From assembly GCA_949130495.1 (NCBI GenBank), contig OX422222.1, positions 104,769,709 through 104,833,708 on the forward strand: a DNA stretch of 64,000 bases, in the 5' to 3' direction. Of this stretch, positions 49,645 to 62,139 are shown piece by piece. Source of the stretch: Sambucus nigra. Lineage: Eukaryota > Streptophyta > Magnoliopsida > Dipsacales > Adoxaceae. Both the position numbers and the translations under genes were made by a program. Position 1 is the stretch's first letter; every line of letters starts with the position of its first letter. The notes under the pieces are model-generated. The model did not search any database, had not been told where the DNA came from, and was given only the letters and a program-made list of their open reading frames with translations.

Positions 49645-52638
49645 TGTAACACCATGTATTTTTTATTATTTAAATAATTATGTGATTTAATTATTATTGT
49701 GGAAATAATTATGTGATTAATTACTATTGTTAGATTAATTAAATTAAAATGCGAGAAACAAATTATTTATTAATCCGGATTAAAAATAATTATTAACTAG
49801 CGTGCAAAGGGTTAATACTTATTGTTGAGAATTATTGAATTTTATTGTGTGATATGTAACATGGAATTATGAAATTTGATAAATTGCCGAGAGTGAAATA
49901 TACGGCAGTTTGGTATATTAAGTCGGGACACGCGTGTGAGTCGTGTCGGGACTAATTGAATGGAATATAAAGGTAAATTATTTTTAAGTAACTCGTATGG
50001 TAATTTCGAGTGCGCTGTTGAGTCCGAGAGGGTCGAGATAGTCAAAAAACTCTACCCGGGTATTTTATTTGGACTCCGGGAGATTTTAGGCCAAATCGAC
50101 ACCCTGTAGGGGTAATTTTGTAATTTTAATTTTTGAAGAAATTAAATGGACGAAAATTGGGAGTTTATTTTATCAGTTACGTGGGGGAAATTAGGGCTCA
50201 CATTCACATAACTCAAGAGAGAGTCACAGAGAGTGAGGGAGAGAAAATCCCAAATAGCCAAAGCTTTTAGTCATCATCTTCCACCACCGAGACCACCATC
50301 GCGTAGATCGCAAAGAGAGGAACGCGTCTATACTAACATCACCAACGGATCAGACCATCATATTCGAGGCAAGTGTTTATTACTTGCGTGTTTTAGTAAT
50401 AATTGTGTTCATGTTAGAGTAGGTGATAACCCCTCAAATTTATGAGAATTAATTTGATGGAAATTTGATGATTTGATTTTTTTTGGGACTGAAACTTTGA
50501 GAGCTTAAATTCGTTCATGTAGATAGGATTACATTCACGGATTTATGATAATTTTCCATGAACAAATCTGGGTTTAAATGGTTCTTGAATTGAAATTGGA
50601 AGAACTAGGGTTTTATTAGTTTAATTTGGGGATTTCGAAATTTATTGATGCATGGTGAGGATTTAATGACTCTAGGTTGTTAGAAATCATCTAAATATAT
50701 TAGAGCATCAATTGGATTTGTTGTTTGGGCGTTTGGGATTGGAAAATAGAGGTTTTTAGAGGTGAAAATGGTGGAAAAACACTGAAATTTTGGGGAAGAA
50801 GACGAGACAGAGAGTCTCGCTCGAAGTCGCGCGTAGGTCGTTCGCGCGAGATAAGGATCTCCCGTGAAGTCGTTCGAACGACATCCCATTCTGGTTCAAG
50901 CGACAGGTTCAAATTTCTAGGAATTTCCATTTTACCACCAGATTAAGTTACGCAATAAATTTGGGCGAGAAAACTGTTATTTGATGGACTTAGTCTAGTG
51001 CAAAATTTTTGGGAAGTATTTGGGAAATAATACTTTAAATAATTGGGACGGTATGTTGGCCTTGGAGATTACATGAGCGATAGTAATCGAATTAAATATA
51101 TTATACGTAGTGATGAGATTAAAATACGTATGAGAAGTATATAATTAGGTGGGATAAATGCCTATGAATTTTAATAGGATGTGTGTATGCCTATTATATA
51201 CTATGATTGTTAAGTGTACTAATGGGTGATAACCCGGGGGTACAAGAATATTATTGTTAAATGTACTAATGGGTGATAACCCGGGGGTACAAGAATATTA
51301 TTGTTAAGTGTACTTATGGTTGATAACCCGGGGGTACAAGAATATAATTGTTAAGTGTACTAATGGGTGATAACCCGGGGGTACAAGAATATTATTGCTA
51401 AGTGTACTAATGGGTGATAACCCGGGATTACAAGATTATGATTGATAAGTGTACTAATGGGTGATAACCCGGGGGTACAATAATTACATGAGTGATAGTA
51501 ATTGCATTTAAAAATACCATACGTAGTGATGAGAATAAAATACGTATGAGATTTATATAATTTAGATTGGGTGAATACCTATGAATTTATAATAGTATGT
51601 GTGTATACCTATTATATGATATTGTTATTAAGTGCACTAATGGGTGCTAACCCGAGGGTGCAGGATTATTATGGTTAGGGGCGCTAATGGGTCTTAGCCC
51701 AGGGGTGCAGAAACAATATATATATGTATAGGGATGATGTGACTATATGTATGTATGTATAAAAGAACTTGTAAATATTTCTACTGTGTGAAACTGGTAG
51801 ATATAGTGATAATAATAAAATGCTTTGCGCCAAGTGGTGTTAACCTAAGAGTGCAGGATTGATAGATAGATATAGGGGTGATGTAACTGTATATATTTAT
51901 GAAAATAATTGGGAACATTTTACTTTGTGAAATTAGTATATGTAGTATAAATGAGAAATAAATTAATCTTAATAGGTAAAAGATTAACCATTCGAACGGT
52001 GAATAATGAAACTTTTAGTTATGTGAGATAAACTATTTCTTTAACGTATTGTATGGGCGATACGGGTATACTACTGGAGAACGTAGATGATGATATTATG
52101 ATTTCAAACTAGTTAGGCCGGGTAGCATAGCTAGTGTGGGATAGATGTACGTTAGGCATGCACAATAGATGAGAGGTGAGAATCTCATGTGAGAGTACGA
52201 TATCTAACATGCACATAATACTCGCTTCATTGCAGTTTTAAATACTTGCTAAATATTTTAAAACATCGGGCTCTATCAGTTTCTTATAATTCTTCTCTCT
52301 TTTGATATATATATGTATTATATCAGGTGCTCAGCCACAGGGATACGATAACTAGAGATTTGGATTATTTACGTGCTGCAGCTGCTGTAGAAGCTGTAGG
52401 TCCTTGCGGTAGACGCCTCCATCATTTCCATTCAGTTATCTAGACATCTCAGTTGGGGCATGTGTCGCCCATTCCTAGTTTTTATCGGAGTTGTTATTCA
52501 GTTTACTTTGCAGTTAGTTTAGTTGGATGGAATCTTACTATGAGTACGTAAATATGGAGCTTTGAACTGGGAGGTTTTTACCCAGTCTTATTTATTCTAG
52601 TGTTTGATCCATATTTAGTATATTCATGTGTATGATCC
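49645..52638 (+). repeat. S5: solo-type LTR of another Tekay family, 3' end lost
   Basis: It starts TGTAACACC exactly where E3 pol breaks. It has the family landmarks in order: CGCGTAGATCGC (about 50300), GAG|GCAAGT (intron start 50369), palindromes around GTTCGAAC (50815-50905), 47-base repeats, stem GTTAG/CTAAC (52151-52155/52204-52208), ATCAG|GTGCTCAGCCACAGGG (52326). The expected end (GGGGTGTCACA) is missing. E3 pol resumes at about 52639 after losing roughly 200 bases (about 68 codons of RNase H/linker), so one deletion removed the LTR end and adjoining pol. Confidence 0.85.
51207..51483 (+). repeat. 47-base tandem array in S5 LTR (about six units)
   Basis: The unit runs TTGTTAAGTGTACTAATGGG then TGATAACCCGGGGGTACAAG and AATATTA. 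Each unit holds GTAC-TAAT-GGGT-GATA-ACCC-GGGG-GTAC, a short stem (GGGT/ACCC) inside GTAC ends. Diverged units continue at about 51624-51700 and 51830-51865. Confidence 0.92.
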
Positions 52639-53690
52639 ATGTCGGTGATGACGATTACACCAGAGATAGTTACCAGGGTGATACAGACTCAGGCAGCGAA
52701 TTCCTTCTGTCAGGATCGAATTATCTAGCTTCTAGCCGAGGGAGCAGAGTCCTTCTCCGTGAGCTCGGATGTGGGTTTACGCTTTAATGGCAGACTAATT
52801 ATTCCAGAAGGGGAGGAGTTATGACATGCAGTGATGACAGAGTCACATGGTTCATGGTACATCCCAGAGGGGATAAGATTTACCAAGATATGAGGCGACA
52901 GTATTGGTAGAGTGGCATAAAGAAGGACATCGTCGAGTTTGTGTCGAAGTGTGCCTCTTGTCAGCTGGTGAAGACAGACCATCAGAGACCGAGAGGATTA
53001 CTAAAACCATTAGAAATCCCTATGTGGAAATGGGAGAGCATTTCCATGGATTTCATCACAGGGCTACCTACATCACGGAGGGGTCACGATTCCATACGGC
53101 TGATTGTGGATCGGTTGACCAAGGTAGCTCATTTTCTGCCAGTTCGGACCGATTATACTACGGGTCAATATGCTCAGATCTTTATTGCCAAGATCATGAG
53201 ACTCCATGGGGTGCCCCTTGATATTGTGTCCGACCGGGGCAAGATTTTTATGTTCAAATTTTGGGAGAGTTTCCAGCAGGCCATGGGTATAGAGTTACAA
53301 TTGAGTTTGGCCTATCATCCACAGACGGGCGGGAAGACAGAGCGGACGAACTAGATGTTGGAGGATATGTTGCGGATGTGTATCCTTGATTTTGGAGGGG
53401 GATGGGAACAGTACCTTCCACTGGTGAAGTTTGCTTATAATAACTCCTACCAGTTTACTATTGATATGGCTCTGTTTGAGGCGTTATACGGTAGACCTTG
53501 TCATTTCCCAGCGTGTTGGCTTAAGGTGGGGGATAACAAGATACTTGGGCCAGAGGTAATTCAGGAGACCTCGGCTAAGATTGAGTTGATATGGAGTCAC
53601 ATTCGGATTGCTCAAGATAGGCAGAAGAGTTACGGTGATGTCAAGAATTGTTTCAGGGAGTTCAGTGTGGGGGATCAGGTGTTATTGTGA
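52639..53690 (+). pseudogene. E3 integrase
   Basis: Zinc region (KCASCQLVKTDHQRP), core with [26 protein letters not shown] and TGGKTERTN: the DDE residues remain, though TDGQTE is changed to TGGKTE. Stops at 53352 (Gln position) and 53688 (Arg position). The upstream end joins S5 at about 52639. Confidence 0.88.
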
Positions 53691-54110
53691 GCATCTCCTA
53701 TGAAGGGGGTAATGCAGTTTGGGAATAAAGGGAAGTTGGCATCGAGATATGTTGGGCCATTCCCAATTATTGGGCGGATTGGGCTTGTAGCTTACAGACT
53801 TGGGTTATCGAAGCACCTGCATATAATTCATGATGTGTTCCACATTTCCTCACTGAGGAGATATCTTCGGGATTACTTGGCTCACACCTATATTGCCTTA
53901 GAGGAGATTGATCTACAGCTCGATAGCTCCTATGAGGAGGGGCTAGTTGCGATTCTAGATCGTAGTGAGAGGAAACTGAGGTCAAAGATAGTGCCATTAG
54001 TACAAGTGCAGTGGCGACATCATAAGGTAGAGGAGTTTACCTGAGAACGTGAGGCTGACATACGGGATAAATATCCAGAGTTATTCCTACAAGGTATACC
54101 ATTATTATGT
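53691..54110 (+). pseudogene. E3 integrase C-terminus and chromodomain
   Basis: [13 protein letters not shown] (GPF/Y module), [15 protein letters not shown], then LRSKIVPLVQVQWRHHKVEE, a TGA replacing Trp, and EREADIRDKYPELF, the chromodomain end. Same layout as E1. Confidence 0.87.
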
Positions 54111-54144
54111 TCTTTTCCGGAATTCGGGATGAAATTCCGTTATT

Positions 54145-54156
54145 AGGGGGGAAGTA
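54145..54156 (+). other. E3 polypurine tract
   Basis: AGGGGGGAAGTA, preceded by a damaged version of the conserved hairpin (54119-54138, six pairs left). Confidence 0.88.
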
Positions 54157-56844
54157 TGTAATACCCCGTATTTTTGAGGGATTTTATTTTAATTATGGAA
54201 TTATGATTAATTAATTTAAATGGAGAAAAATTTATTTATAATTAATCCGAATTTATATTTAGTAATTACTAGCGTGAGGAGAGTTAGTATTTATTGGTGA
54301 TAATTATGTTGAATATTACTTAGCGAGTAAAGTAATATACGATTACGAAAATATTATTATGGTCGGGAGTGAAAAATACGGCAGTTGCAATATACTTAGT
54401 TGGGACGCGCATGTGAGTCGTGTCGGTATTACTTTATTGTGTTAAAAAGATAATTAAATTTTAAGTAACTCGTATGAGCATTTAGAGTGCGCCGATGAGT
54501 CCGGAAGAGTCGAGATGGTCAGAAAACTCTATTCGAGTGTTTTATTTGGATTTCGGGGCCATTTTGACCAAACCGACACCCCTGAGGGATATTTTGGTCC
54601 TTTGAGATTTTTGGGAATTAATATGGACGAAAATAGATAATTAAAAAGGAAATGTACATGGGTATGAGGTTATCTGTCAGTTTCCAAACCTAAATGAGAG
54701 ACAGAGAGAATCAAAGAAGGAGAAGAAGAACTCCATAGGAGCCTTGGGATAAAGACTCAAGCTTTCTCACTAAAAATCACACCAATGCGTAGATCGTGAA
54801 GAGAGGACCACCCCTATACCAGTTTCCTTCAGCGAATTAGAAGTTCACAAAAAGGCAAGTGTTTGTCTCGCTTGATTTTAGAGCATATAATGTCCATGAC
54901 CATGTTAGATTAATTGATGTTTTAATCATGATATTGTGAATTTGGGATTGAAATTAGGTATTAATCTTTAATTGGGAGTATAGGTTTGCATGTAGTTGAA
55001 TAATCATGTTCTGGGTATGATAAATCTGGGTTTTATATGTTGATTTCACGAAATTAAATCTGGGTTTAAATTGTTGTTAATGGAGGTTATATGAATTTAG
55101 GGCTTTTAAAGATTTGAGGAATTTATCTTAATCCCTATTATAATACTAAGGATTTGATGTTAAAAATGGGGTAAAGAGTGCCTAATCCCGTAGGGAGATG
55201 ATTGAGAACCTTTAACTTTATGTTGAGATAAATTAGCATGGGTTTTGGATGATGGAAGAGGGTGAAATTCAAAGTTTGGAAGGTAGAAGACCAACTCTGG
55301 ATTCTCGTTCGAAGACCTGCCCAGGTCGTTCGAACGAGATTATTAATGAGATTTTAGAGTTCGTTCGAAGTGAGGTTAACGAGAATTCCCAGGTTTGAAC
55401 GAGATTTAAAAAACTCTAATTTTTGTCCGGATGAGTTAAAATCCTTCTAGGTTAATTCAAGTGAGAGGATAGGACCTACGCTATTATGGAGTAACTTCAT
55501 TTCATAGTCTAGTGGTGAGATGTATTGTGTGACTACTAAAGGAATGAGTTGCTATCGAGCGGAGGTTGCACGTTGTGGACAATCATGCCTTGAGGAGTCT
55601 TCGTGTGGGATCTTGATTTGTACCACTAGAGCATATAACCTAGGTACGGGCTATCTGTGAGAATGATAGTGATGAAGGTCGTATGGGTGCGTAGGTATGT
55701 GCGTAGCCTATCGTCTTGGAACTGTGTTCGCCTCCAATATGTGTGTTTGTTTTGATGGTTCGCGAGTGATTTAACTTATAGTACTTTATGCAATGAGTGA
55801 TGCACCAGGTCATGATAGCAGAGTATGCATGCACCGCAGCTGTGTCTCAGGGTGTAGTATTGAATATATATATATATATAAATATATAATAGAGTGTATG
55901 TATATATACTTGTGATACTATCTATTGTGTGAATTAAGTAGACATAAATAATAATGAAATCTGAAATGAATTAAGTTGGTGAACAGTTAATCTATATTAA
56001 ATTGAAGGAGCGCTTATCCATATTAAAGAGGAATTAATTAGAGGTATTATGTATATTGCGAGGAGAATACATGGGAATAATATTAGGCTATGATTAGATG
56101 TTAGACATGAAAGAACTAGTTAGCATGGAAATAGAAACTAGTAGGGTTTGATGGAACGTTAGACGTGCACATTATATGAGAGGTGAGCATATCGAGTGAG
56201 TACGATAATCTAACATGATTAATATATGTGCTATAATCTCATTTTAAGCACTTGCTGATTTTTAAACTATTTCCAACTCGGGCTCTGACCCATTTTCTGC
56301 AAATCTCTTTTCTTGTCAAATTATTTTAGGTGCCCAGCCATAGGGACACCAAGCATAGGAGTTCCATTCATTCGACGAGCTGTAGCTGTTGTGGAAGTTA
56401 CAGGACCTTGATAGTAGACGCCTCTATGTCTATTATTTCTTCCTTTTGAGTTATTTCATCAGTTAGGGCATGTTACCCCTTTTCTATTAAGATATTCAGA
56501 GATTTTGGACTTAATTATTTACTTCATCTAGTTGTTGGATTATTTCTGTTGGATTATTGTATTTGGGACTTAGACTGAAAATGTTTTCTCCTGTTTCATT
56601 TATTATTGCAGTTATTTCCTATCACATGAGGTTGATGTAAATTGTGAATGTTTATTTATTTCGTTAACCTAGTTTTTGTATTAATTAAAAGAAAAAATTT
56701 TGACGTTAAAATTTTTAAATATTAGGTGGTTAGTATTTAATAATAAAGTTTTCGACAGTGATGCATAATCTAAACCAACTGGATATTCTGACTTAATTTA
56801 ATAAATGACTGATCACCCGATATTTAATTAGGCAGGGTGTCACA
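54157..56844 (+). repeat. 3' LTR of E3 (2688 bp)
   Basis: It runs from TGTAATACCCCG to GGTGTCACA. AAG|GCAAGT (intron start 54855), acceptor TTTTAG|GTGCCCAGCC (56329), stem GTTAGA/TCTAAC (56158-56163/56209-56214). It lacks about 192 bases relative to the 5' LTR. No gene; the minus frame at 55640-55834 is chance. Confidence 0.93.
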
Positions 56845-57470
56845 TTAGTAATGATACCATATCAGTTATCAAATGTCGTCACAACTCGCAGTATGATCTT
56901 ACCAGATTTATTTTAGACGTAGTATGTCGTTTGGTTAAATTTAATCGTAAGGTTATCATCACACAATTGGCTTGTGCTTATCAGGTTTTCTTTCAACCCA
57001 TAAACATAATGCAAGTTGTCTAGCTTTGGGAAACCAAAAATCATAATGGTGTCACATCCTAACACACTAGACCGGCTCCCATAACCGAAGGTGACTTTAC
57101 TATCCTTGTGATCCTTAATTTTGGTAAAATGTGACTTATCACCAATCATGTGCTTTAAGCATCCACTATTAAAATACCAATGGGAGGTATTATAAACCTT
57201 GAGAGCAATATGAATAACAAGTACTTTTATGTTATTTTCTTTCATAACCCAAGTAGGAGTGTAACGTATGGGCATTGCTTTCCTCTTGCTCTTAGTTTTG
57301 TTGTTTATAGTATTAGGTTTGAAAGAATTCCCATGAGGTGTAGACAACCTTTGGAAATCTTCCATTAAGCCTTTAGAAGTATGGACACGATAATAAACTT
57401 GTTCTCTTAAACTAAGCAAATGTCTATAGTGAGGTGCGTGAGAATGAGAATGAGAATCCCCCTTAAGCAT
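56845..57470 (-). pseudogene. C1 copia protease
   Basis: On the minus strand HWYFNSGCLKHMIGD is the copia protease site, with catalytic Asp (DSG) changed to Asn. VTFGYGS, NLISTSQLCDDNL and, after a stop, NKSGKIIL and TTFDN follow. The text runs up to E3 and resumes at 22116 in the integrase, establishing the split. Confidence 0.87.
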
Positions 57471-58438
57471 GTAGCAAAAGTCCTAAGATGTCTTTTTCTT
57501 TCGCAATAAATACAAACATAGGGTTGAACGGATTTCATCATATTGGTTTTCTTATGAAGGTTTCTCTTTGGTGGGTTAGGTTTAGGAGTGTTTGTTTCAG
57601 AAACAAACCTAGCAATATGTACATATTTAAACTTGGAAGTTTCACCCTCGTCATACCCTATACTTTTTCTCTCTTCATATCCTCCTTATAACTTAGGACA
57701 GTTCCAAAAACAACTTCACTGTCTCCTAAAGTTATCCTCAAAATTGACTTTGACTTCACGAGAAACCTCAAGATCTTTCTTAAGTTTCACAATTTTGGCT
57801 TCTAGTTTCTCACGAACTTCTAAAGAGTCATTAAAGTTCTTATTAATTCTCGCAACTTTAGCATTCAAGTCACCCTTCTCTTTTAGCAACAGAATGATCT
57901 TCTCAAACAAAGAAACTTTAATCACCTCGAGTTGACTCACCAATGCCTCATTCTACTTCAAGACAACCAACTCCTTTCCAAGAGTCAACAGATTTTTAGT
58001 CATTTTTTTTATTCCTCTTTTGAATTTTCGAAGGACTCGGTGTAGAGATCAAAATAGGCAGATTAGATATCACCTTCATCCACATCTTCATTACTGAAAC
58101 CATCATCATTTTCACTGTCTTAGGAAATATTTGACACACACTAGAGTTACTGGCATGACTAGTTGTGAATGCAGTAAAGTTACGTCCATAAGGTGAACTG
58201 TTACATGAATCATCTGACTCGATATCACTATCACTTAGAGTAGCATTATAAACAACTTTGTTTTTTACCCGTCTCTTAAGCTTAGTGGGATACTCAAACA
58301 CTTTATGACCGTGACCCTCACACTCAACATCTCTTAAATTTATCTATCTTTGAGTCGTCATTCTTATTTTTTTTTTAAATTCACGATCATTGAAATTCTT
58401 TCCCACCTTATTATATTTGCATTTCTCAAATTTTCTAT
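57471..58438 (-). pseudogene. C1 copia gag C-terminal part with coiled-coil and acidic linker
   Basis: A zinc-knuckle-like ECEGHGHKVFEYPTKLKRR (last Cys is Tyr) at about 58330-58270, then YNATLSDSDIESDD, a Ser/Asp-rich linker, and a charged heptad-rich segment (57943-57716, LFEKIILLLKEKGDL...). This layout is typical of SIRE-like copia gag regions. Frameshifts and stops throughout. Confidence 0.72.
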
Positions 58439-59227
58439 TTATTGAATTTCATTTCTTAAACTTGATAATTTTTTTGCAAATAAGGCCATATCATAATGAT
58501 CTAGGTCAGACTCATTAGACTCTAATGTCTCATCTTTTTGAGTTTTTAAGGCATTAACCTTATCTCTTTTCTTCTTAAGTTGAGGAAACATATCAAGCTC
58601 GTAGGTTTGTAAATCACCAATAAGATCTTCCAGTCTCACCGTGTCTGTGTTCCCCAATGAGTTTAAGACAGTGACTTTCGGGTTAAAACTTTCAGGCAAG
58701 GGCCTTAAGATTTTCTTCACAACCCGAATTTTCGGAATTCTCTCTCCCAAGCCAAATGACATGTTTGTGACATTGGATAATCGTGTATATAACTCATCAA
58801 ACACTTCACTCTAACTCATACGGATGGTTTCAAATTGAGTAGTGAGATTTTAAAGCTTGGAAGCTTTCACGGAATTTGTTACCTCATGAGTAAGTTTGAG
58901 TATGTCGCAAGCCTACTTAGGCATTTCACACATCATGATTTAGCGAAACTCCTCCGATGAGACCGCATTGAACAAAGCGTTGAGACCACTGGAATTATAA
59001 TTACATAGTTTATGTTTATCGTCACTCTAATTCTCAACCGGTTTAAGGATAATATGCTCTCCTACAATAATTATGGGTGGAGTCCATCCTCTAACTACCG
59101 CCATCCACACACGTTCACTAATCGACTTAAATGCAAATTTCATATGGGATTTCTAGTACGCATAATTTGACCCATCAAATATTGGTAACCTATTTATTGA
59201 ATTCATAGAAAATCCCCCAGAAGACAT
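58439..59227 (-). pseudogene. C1 copia gag (UBN2 type)
   Basis: It starts with an ATG at 59227 on the minus strand: MSSGGFSMNSINRLPIFDG, then SHMKFAFKSI. The UBN2 core is FDELYTRLSNVTNMSFGLGE, KILRPLPESFNPKVT and EDLIGDLQTYEL. At least six stops, several at Trp or Gln positions. It begins about 35 bases after the primer site, as expected. Confidence 0.87.
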
Positions 59228-59247
59228 GCCTAAGTACCCTGTAAACA

Positions 59248-59262
59248 CCCGCTTTGATACCA
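59248..59262 (-). other. C1 primer binding site
   Basis: On the minus strand TGGTATCAAAGCGGG, complementary to initiator Met tRNA with one change, two bases inside the LTR edge. Confidence 0.85.
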
Positions 59263-59264
59263 AT

Positions 59265-60170
59265 TGAAAGACCAATTTCTAATTAAGAATCAAATAGATT
59301 AATATAGATATTAACGTGATAATAATTTATACCAAATTTAATCCAAGCCTTGTAAAACATGAGGATCAAATGATTACCAATTTTAATCTCGTTTAACCTA
59401 ATTCCTAAGTTTGAATGCAAGATTAATAAGTTAATTAAGCATCAAGCACAATCACACAGAAGACCGCGATGTATGAGGAAAACCTAAGTGAGAAAAACCT
59501 CGGACGACCAAGCCTAGAAAAATTCCACTATAAACATAGTTTTACAATATGACTTAAATGACTTACAAATCTTAACTCCTCAAGCCTATGTGGATGCAGT
59601 CTTCAAACCTCCGTTGATAGTCACTGCACAGTCCAGCACCAGCCTCACAGTAAATCCATGGCTCGGACTCCTCCGATAACCTCGATCGTCAACTAAATGT
59701 ATGGAGTCCACTACACCAGTAATATGAATAATTATATTTGTGGGCTTGATATTGAAATTATGATCAAGATGATCGAATAGGTATTTGGATTTAGGTCAAA
59801 ATGAATTTTTTATTGTCTTGAGGCTTAAAAGAGTTATTGTAGTAAAAAGCGCCATGAAATATAAGAAAGACCTTATTTTTGATAAAAAGGTCGCAGGAAG
59901 AAAAAATCAAAACCATGTACTCGATTTTTGTGAACATCGTTCAAATGAGATTATAAGGTCGTTCGAATGAGTTTATACATATCGTTAGAATGGGACCAAT
60001 TTTCATTCGAACGACATGATAAAACTCATTAGACTGAGCTTCCAACGACTTTCGAACGAGAAAATAAATGAAACATACCAAGGATCATTTAACTCTCATT
60101 TGAACAAGAATCTAATCTCAATTAACTCTCATTTGAATGAAATTATCAATGTCGTTTGAACGACTGATCA
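59265..60170 (-). repeat. 5' LTR of C1 (outer end uncertain)
   Basis: On the plus strand it begins TGAAAGACCAATTTCT (the LTR end on the minus strand is ...TTTCA). The outer boundary cannot be fixed because the other LTR is missing. The 59931-60165 part holds a palindrome cluster and may or may not belong to it. Confidence 0.55.
59931..60165. repeat. GTTCGAATGAG/CATTCGAACGAC palindromic cluster
   Basis: About ten copies, in both orientations, of words around TCGTTCGAA and TCATTTGAA. It resembles the E3/S5 clusters, although it sits by a copia element. Confidence 0.65.
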
Positions 60171-60762
60171 AACAACAAATTTTTCAAAAACATTTTTAAA
60201 ATGAAAACTGTCTTAGATATTGATAGTTCCAAATACATTAGTGAACATTTTGATACATAAAAAGCATATGTCTTTATGCTTGAGATGCGTGCAAATGCGT
60301 CCAATGATGGAGAAAAAAAATCATAGCCACTTGCGTGTCTCATATCATTGGTTTGAGTAATAGATATATGACATAAACTAAACGTATGCATTTTGACAAT
60401 ACATACATATGACTCGATTGGAAATTTTCCCTTACACTTATTGATTTATTTATTTTACCTTGTGTTGTGGTTTCCATTTGTTGATTGTTTTTGTTGCTTT
60501 TTTTTGCGTAATTGATAACTAAATTATGGTTTTTTCTTATGAGTTTGTTCATATGTCTCTGTTTAAACTGATTGGCTTATCATAGTTTCGTTCAATTTAA
60601 TACATGTTATACGTGTTAAATTAGTGTCATTATTTGGTTGGCTAATATGTTAGCTTAGGATTAAACTTTAAAATGATAAAAATATACTCCTGGTGGAAGA
60701 ACTGATTTAAAAATTTGGAAGTACCCTCTATACTTTTACACAAATTTTGGTCTTGAGTGAGA
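60171..60762. other. AT-rich stretch, nothing recognised
   Basis: No protein family recognised on either strand, and no defined repeat ends. Confidence 0.5.
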
Positions 60763-60952
60763 TGTTGGATTTTGGACCCAAAGTTGTGTATATCTCACAT
60801 CGAGAGACCACACCTACATATAAAGAATGGATTACATAATTACTAGAGTCACACCTTTAATTAGAAAAATCCACATTTAAGTATGGTTTGTTGGGCTTGC
60901 CTATTGTCCCAATTGTCTTAGTTGCACTTAGGGCTGTGAAATGATCACAACA
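60763..60952 (+). repeat. Short LTR (190 bp) with primer site, TRIM- or copia-like
   Basis: It starts TGTTG and ends CAACA, perfect inverted ends, and is followed by ATTGGTATTAGGACCA (60953-60968), close to the copia primer site TGGTATCAGAGCCA. It contains CTCACATCGAGAG and a TATA-like CATATAAAG. No second LTR copy was found downstream, so it may be a truncated TRIM or copia element. Confidence 0.55.
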
Positions 60953-60968
60953 ATTGGTATTAGGACCA

Positions 60969-61283
60969 ATGGTGTAAAATCTATGGAAGCTGAAGTATGT
61001 GATGGTCCGATTGAGCAATGATGGAGTTTTTTTGGGGGTCCTCCTTATCCACCTTTACTAGTGCTAAGACCAATAAGTAAAAAAACTCCATCACAACTCA
61101 TTAGGGTCATAATATGGTCCAAGTTGTTGCAATTGTCACAATAACATCAACACCGAAAGTTCTAAACAATAGGAAACAAACATGTTGATGACATTTTTAC
61201 GAAAAAATATAATAAATTTACCCTTTTTTGTTAAATATAATCTCATGGCTATAACATGAAACTTATAATTCATATTTTTACTA
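60969..61283. other. Possible interior of the short-LTR element, no gene
   Basis: Starts right after the primer-like site (ATGGTGTAAAATC...). No coding signal. Confidence 0.35.
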
Positions 61284-61846
61284 ATCATAAGTAGACCTGT
61301 CCAAAAATGCGATAGCCCATTAACATGAAATGACCGGCATGAAATTATACGTTAACGGGTTTGGATCATTAACAAGTTAATACGGTAGACCCGTTAAACT
61401 AACGGTTTGGGTTTAGAAATTTACTTGTACTCGTTTTTACCCATTAATACTAATGATTACTATAGGGTCACCCAACTCGTATCCATTAAGAATAACCATT
61501 AAAACCCATTATTTCTAAATCTGTTTAGACTAACGGGTACTATAGGATCAATAAACCTATACCCAGTAAGAATAACCGTTAAAACCAATTGTTTTTAAAC
61601 TAGAGAATACTAACTAGTACTATAGGGTCACCTAACCCATTACTAGTTTAGACCCAAACTGATTTGTTAATGTTTGCGGGTGCTAATGATTCGGGTCGTG
61701 CACCCATTAATATTAACGAATCGTGTTTGGGTATTGTCATTAGATCCGTTAGTCTTAACGGATCGTGTATGGCTTAAGGATGTTTTGACCTGTTAACCTG
61801 ACCCGTATACGACTCAACATGACCCGTTGACAGGTCTAATTATAAG
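61284..61846. mobile_element. hAT-type MITE with 8-bp target duplication
   Basis: The element is 61292-61838 (547 bp). Ends TAGACCTGTC and GACAGGTCTA are perfect 10-bp inverted repeats. Flanks ATCATAAG (61284-61291) and ATTATAAG (61839-61846) are an 8-bp duplication with one change, the hAT length. The interior repeats TTAACGGGT and ACCCGTTA words many times and has no transposase. Confidence 0.85.
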
Positions 61847-61904
61847 AAACAATGCACATAAACAAAATATAACATGGGATATGCAGTTTTCTATTAAATC
61901 ATAA

Positions 61905-62136
61905 GAGACCCTTAATGGGTTGTTCTCTAATGCTTTTGATTTTTTCTCTCAAATGAAAAATCTCATGGTCAACTTGATACACATACATTCCCTTTAGTTA
62001 TTAATGCATGTGTAGGGTTGTTGGATATTGAAATGGTTTATTTGCATATTGGCAATGCATTGATTGATATGTATGTTAGATTTAGTGAGATGGGTAGTGC
62101 CCGTTGGGTGTTTAATGAAATGCCTGAGAGATAATT
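61905..62136 (+). pseudogene. PPR protein fragment
   Basis: Reads DTHTFPLVINACVGLLDIE, then HIGNALIDMYVRF and MGSARWVFNEMPER, blocks typical of PLS-type pentatricopeptide repeat proteins (organelle RNA processing). An upstream NAFDFFSQMK is in another frame. It ends at a TAA just before the CACTA MITE. About 75 codons remain of a protein normally several hundred long. Confidence 0.75.
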
Positions 62137-62139
62137 TGA

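Noticed and set aside
51207..51483. CRISPR-like array
   Set aside because: Units are head-to-tail with no unique spacers, in a plant retrotransposon LTR; it is a tandem repeat.
59785..59970. 61-codon plus-strand frame as a gene
   Set aside because: Lies within the copia LTR region and next to the palindrome cluster; no family features.
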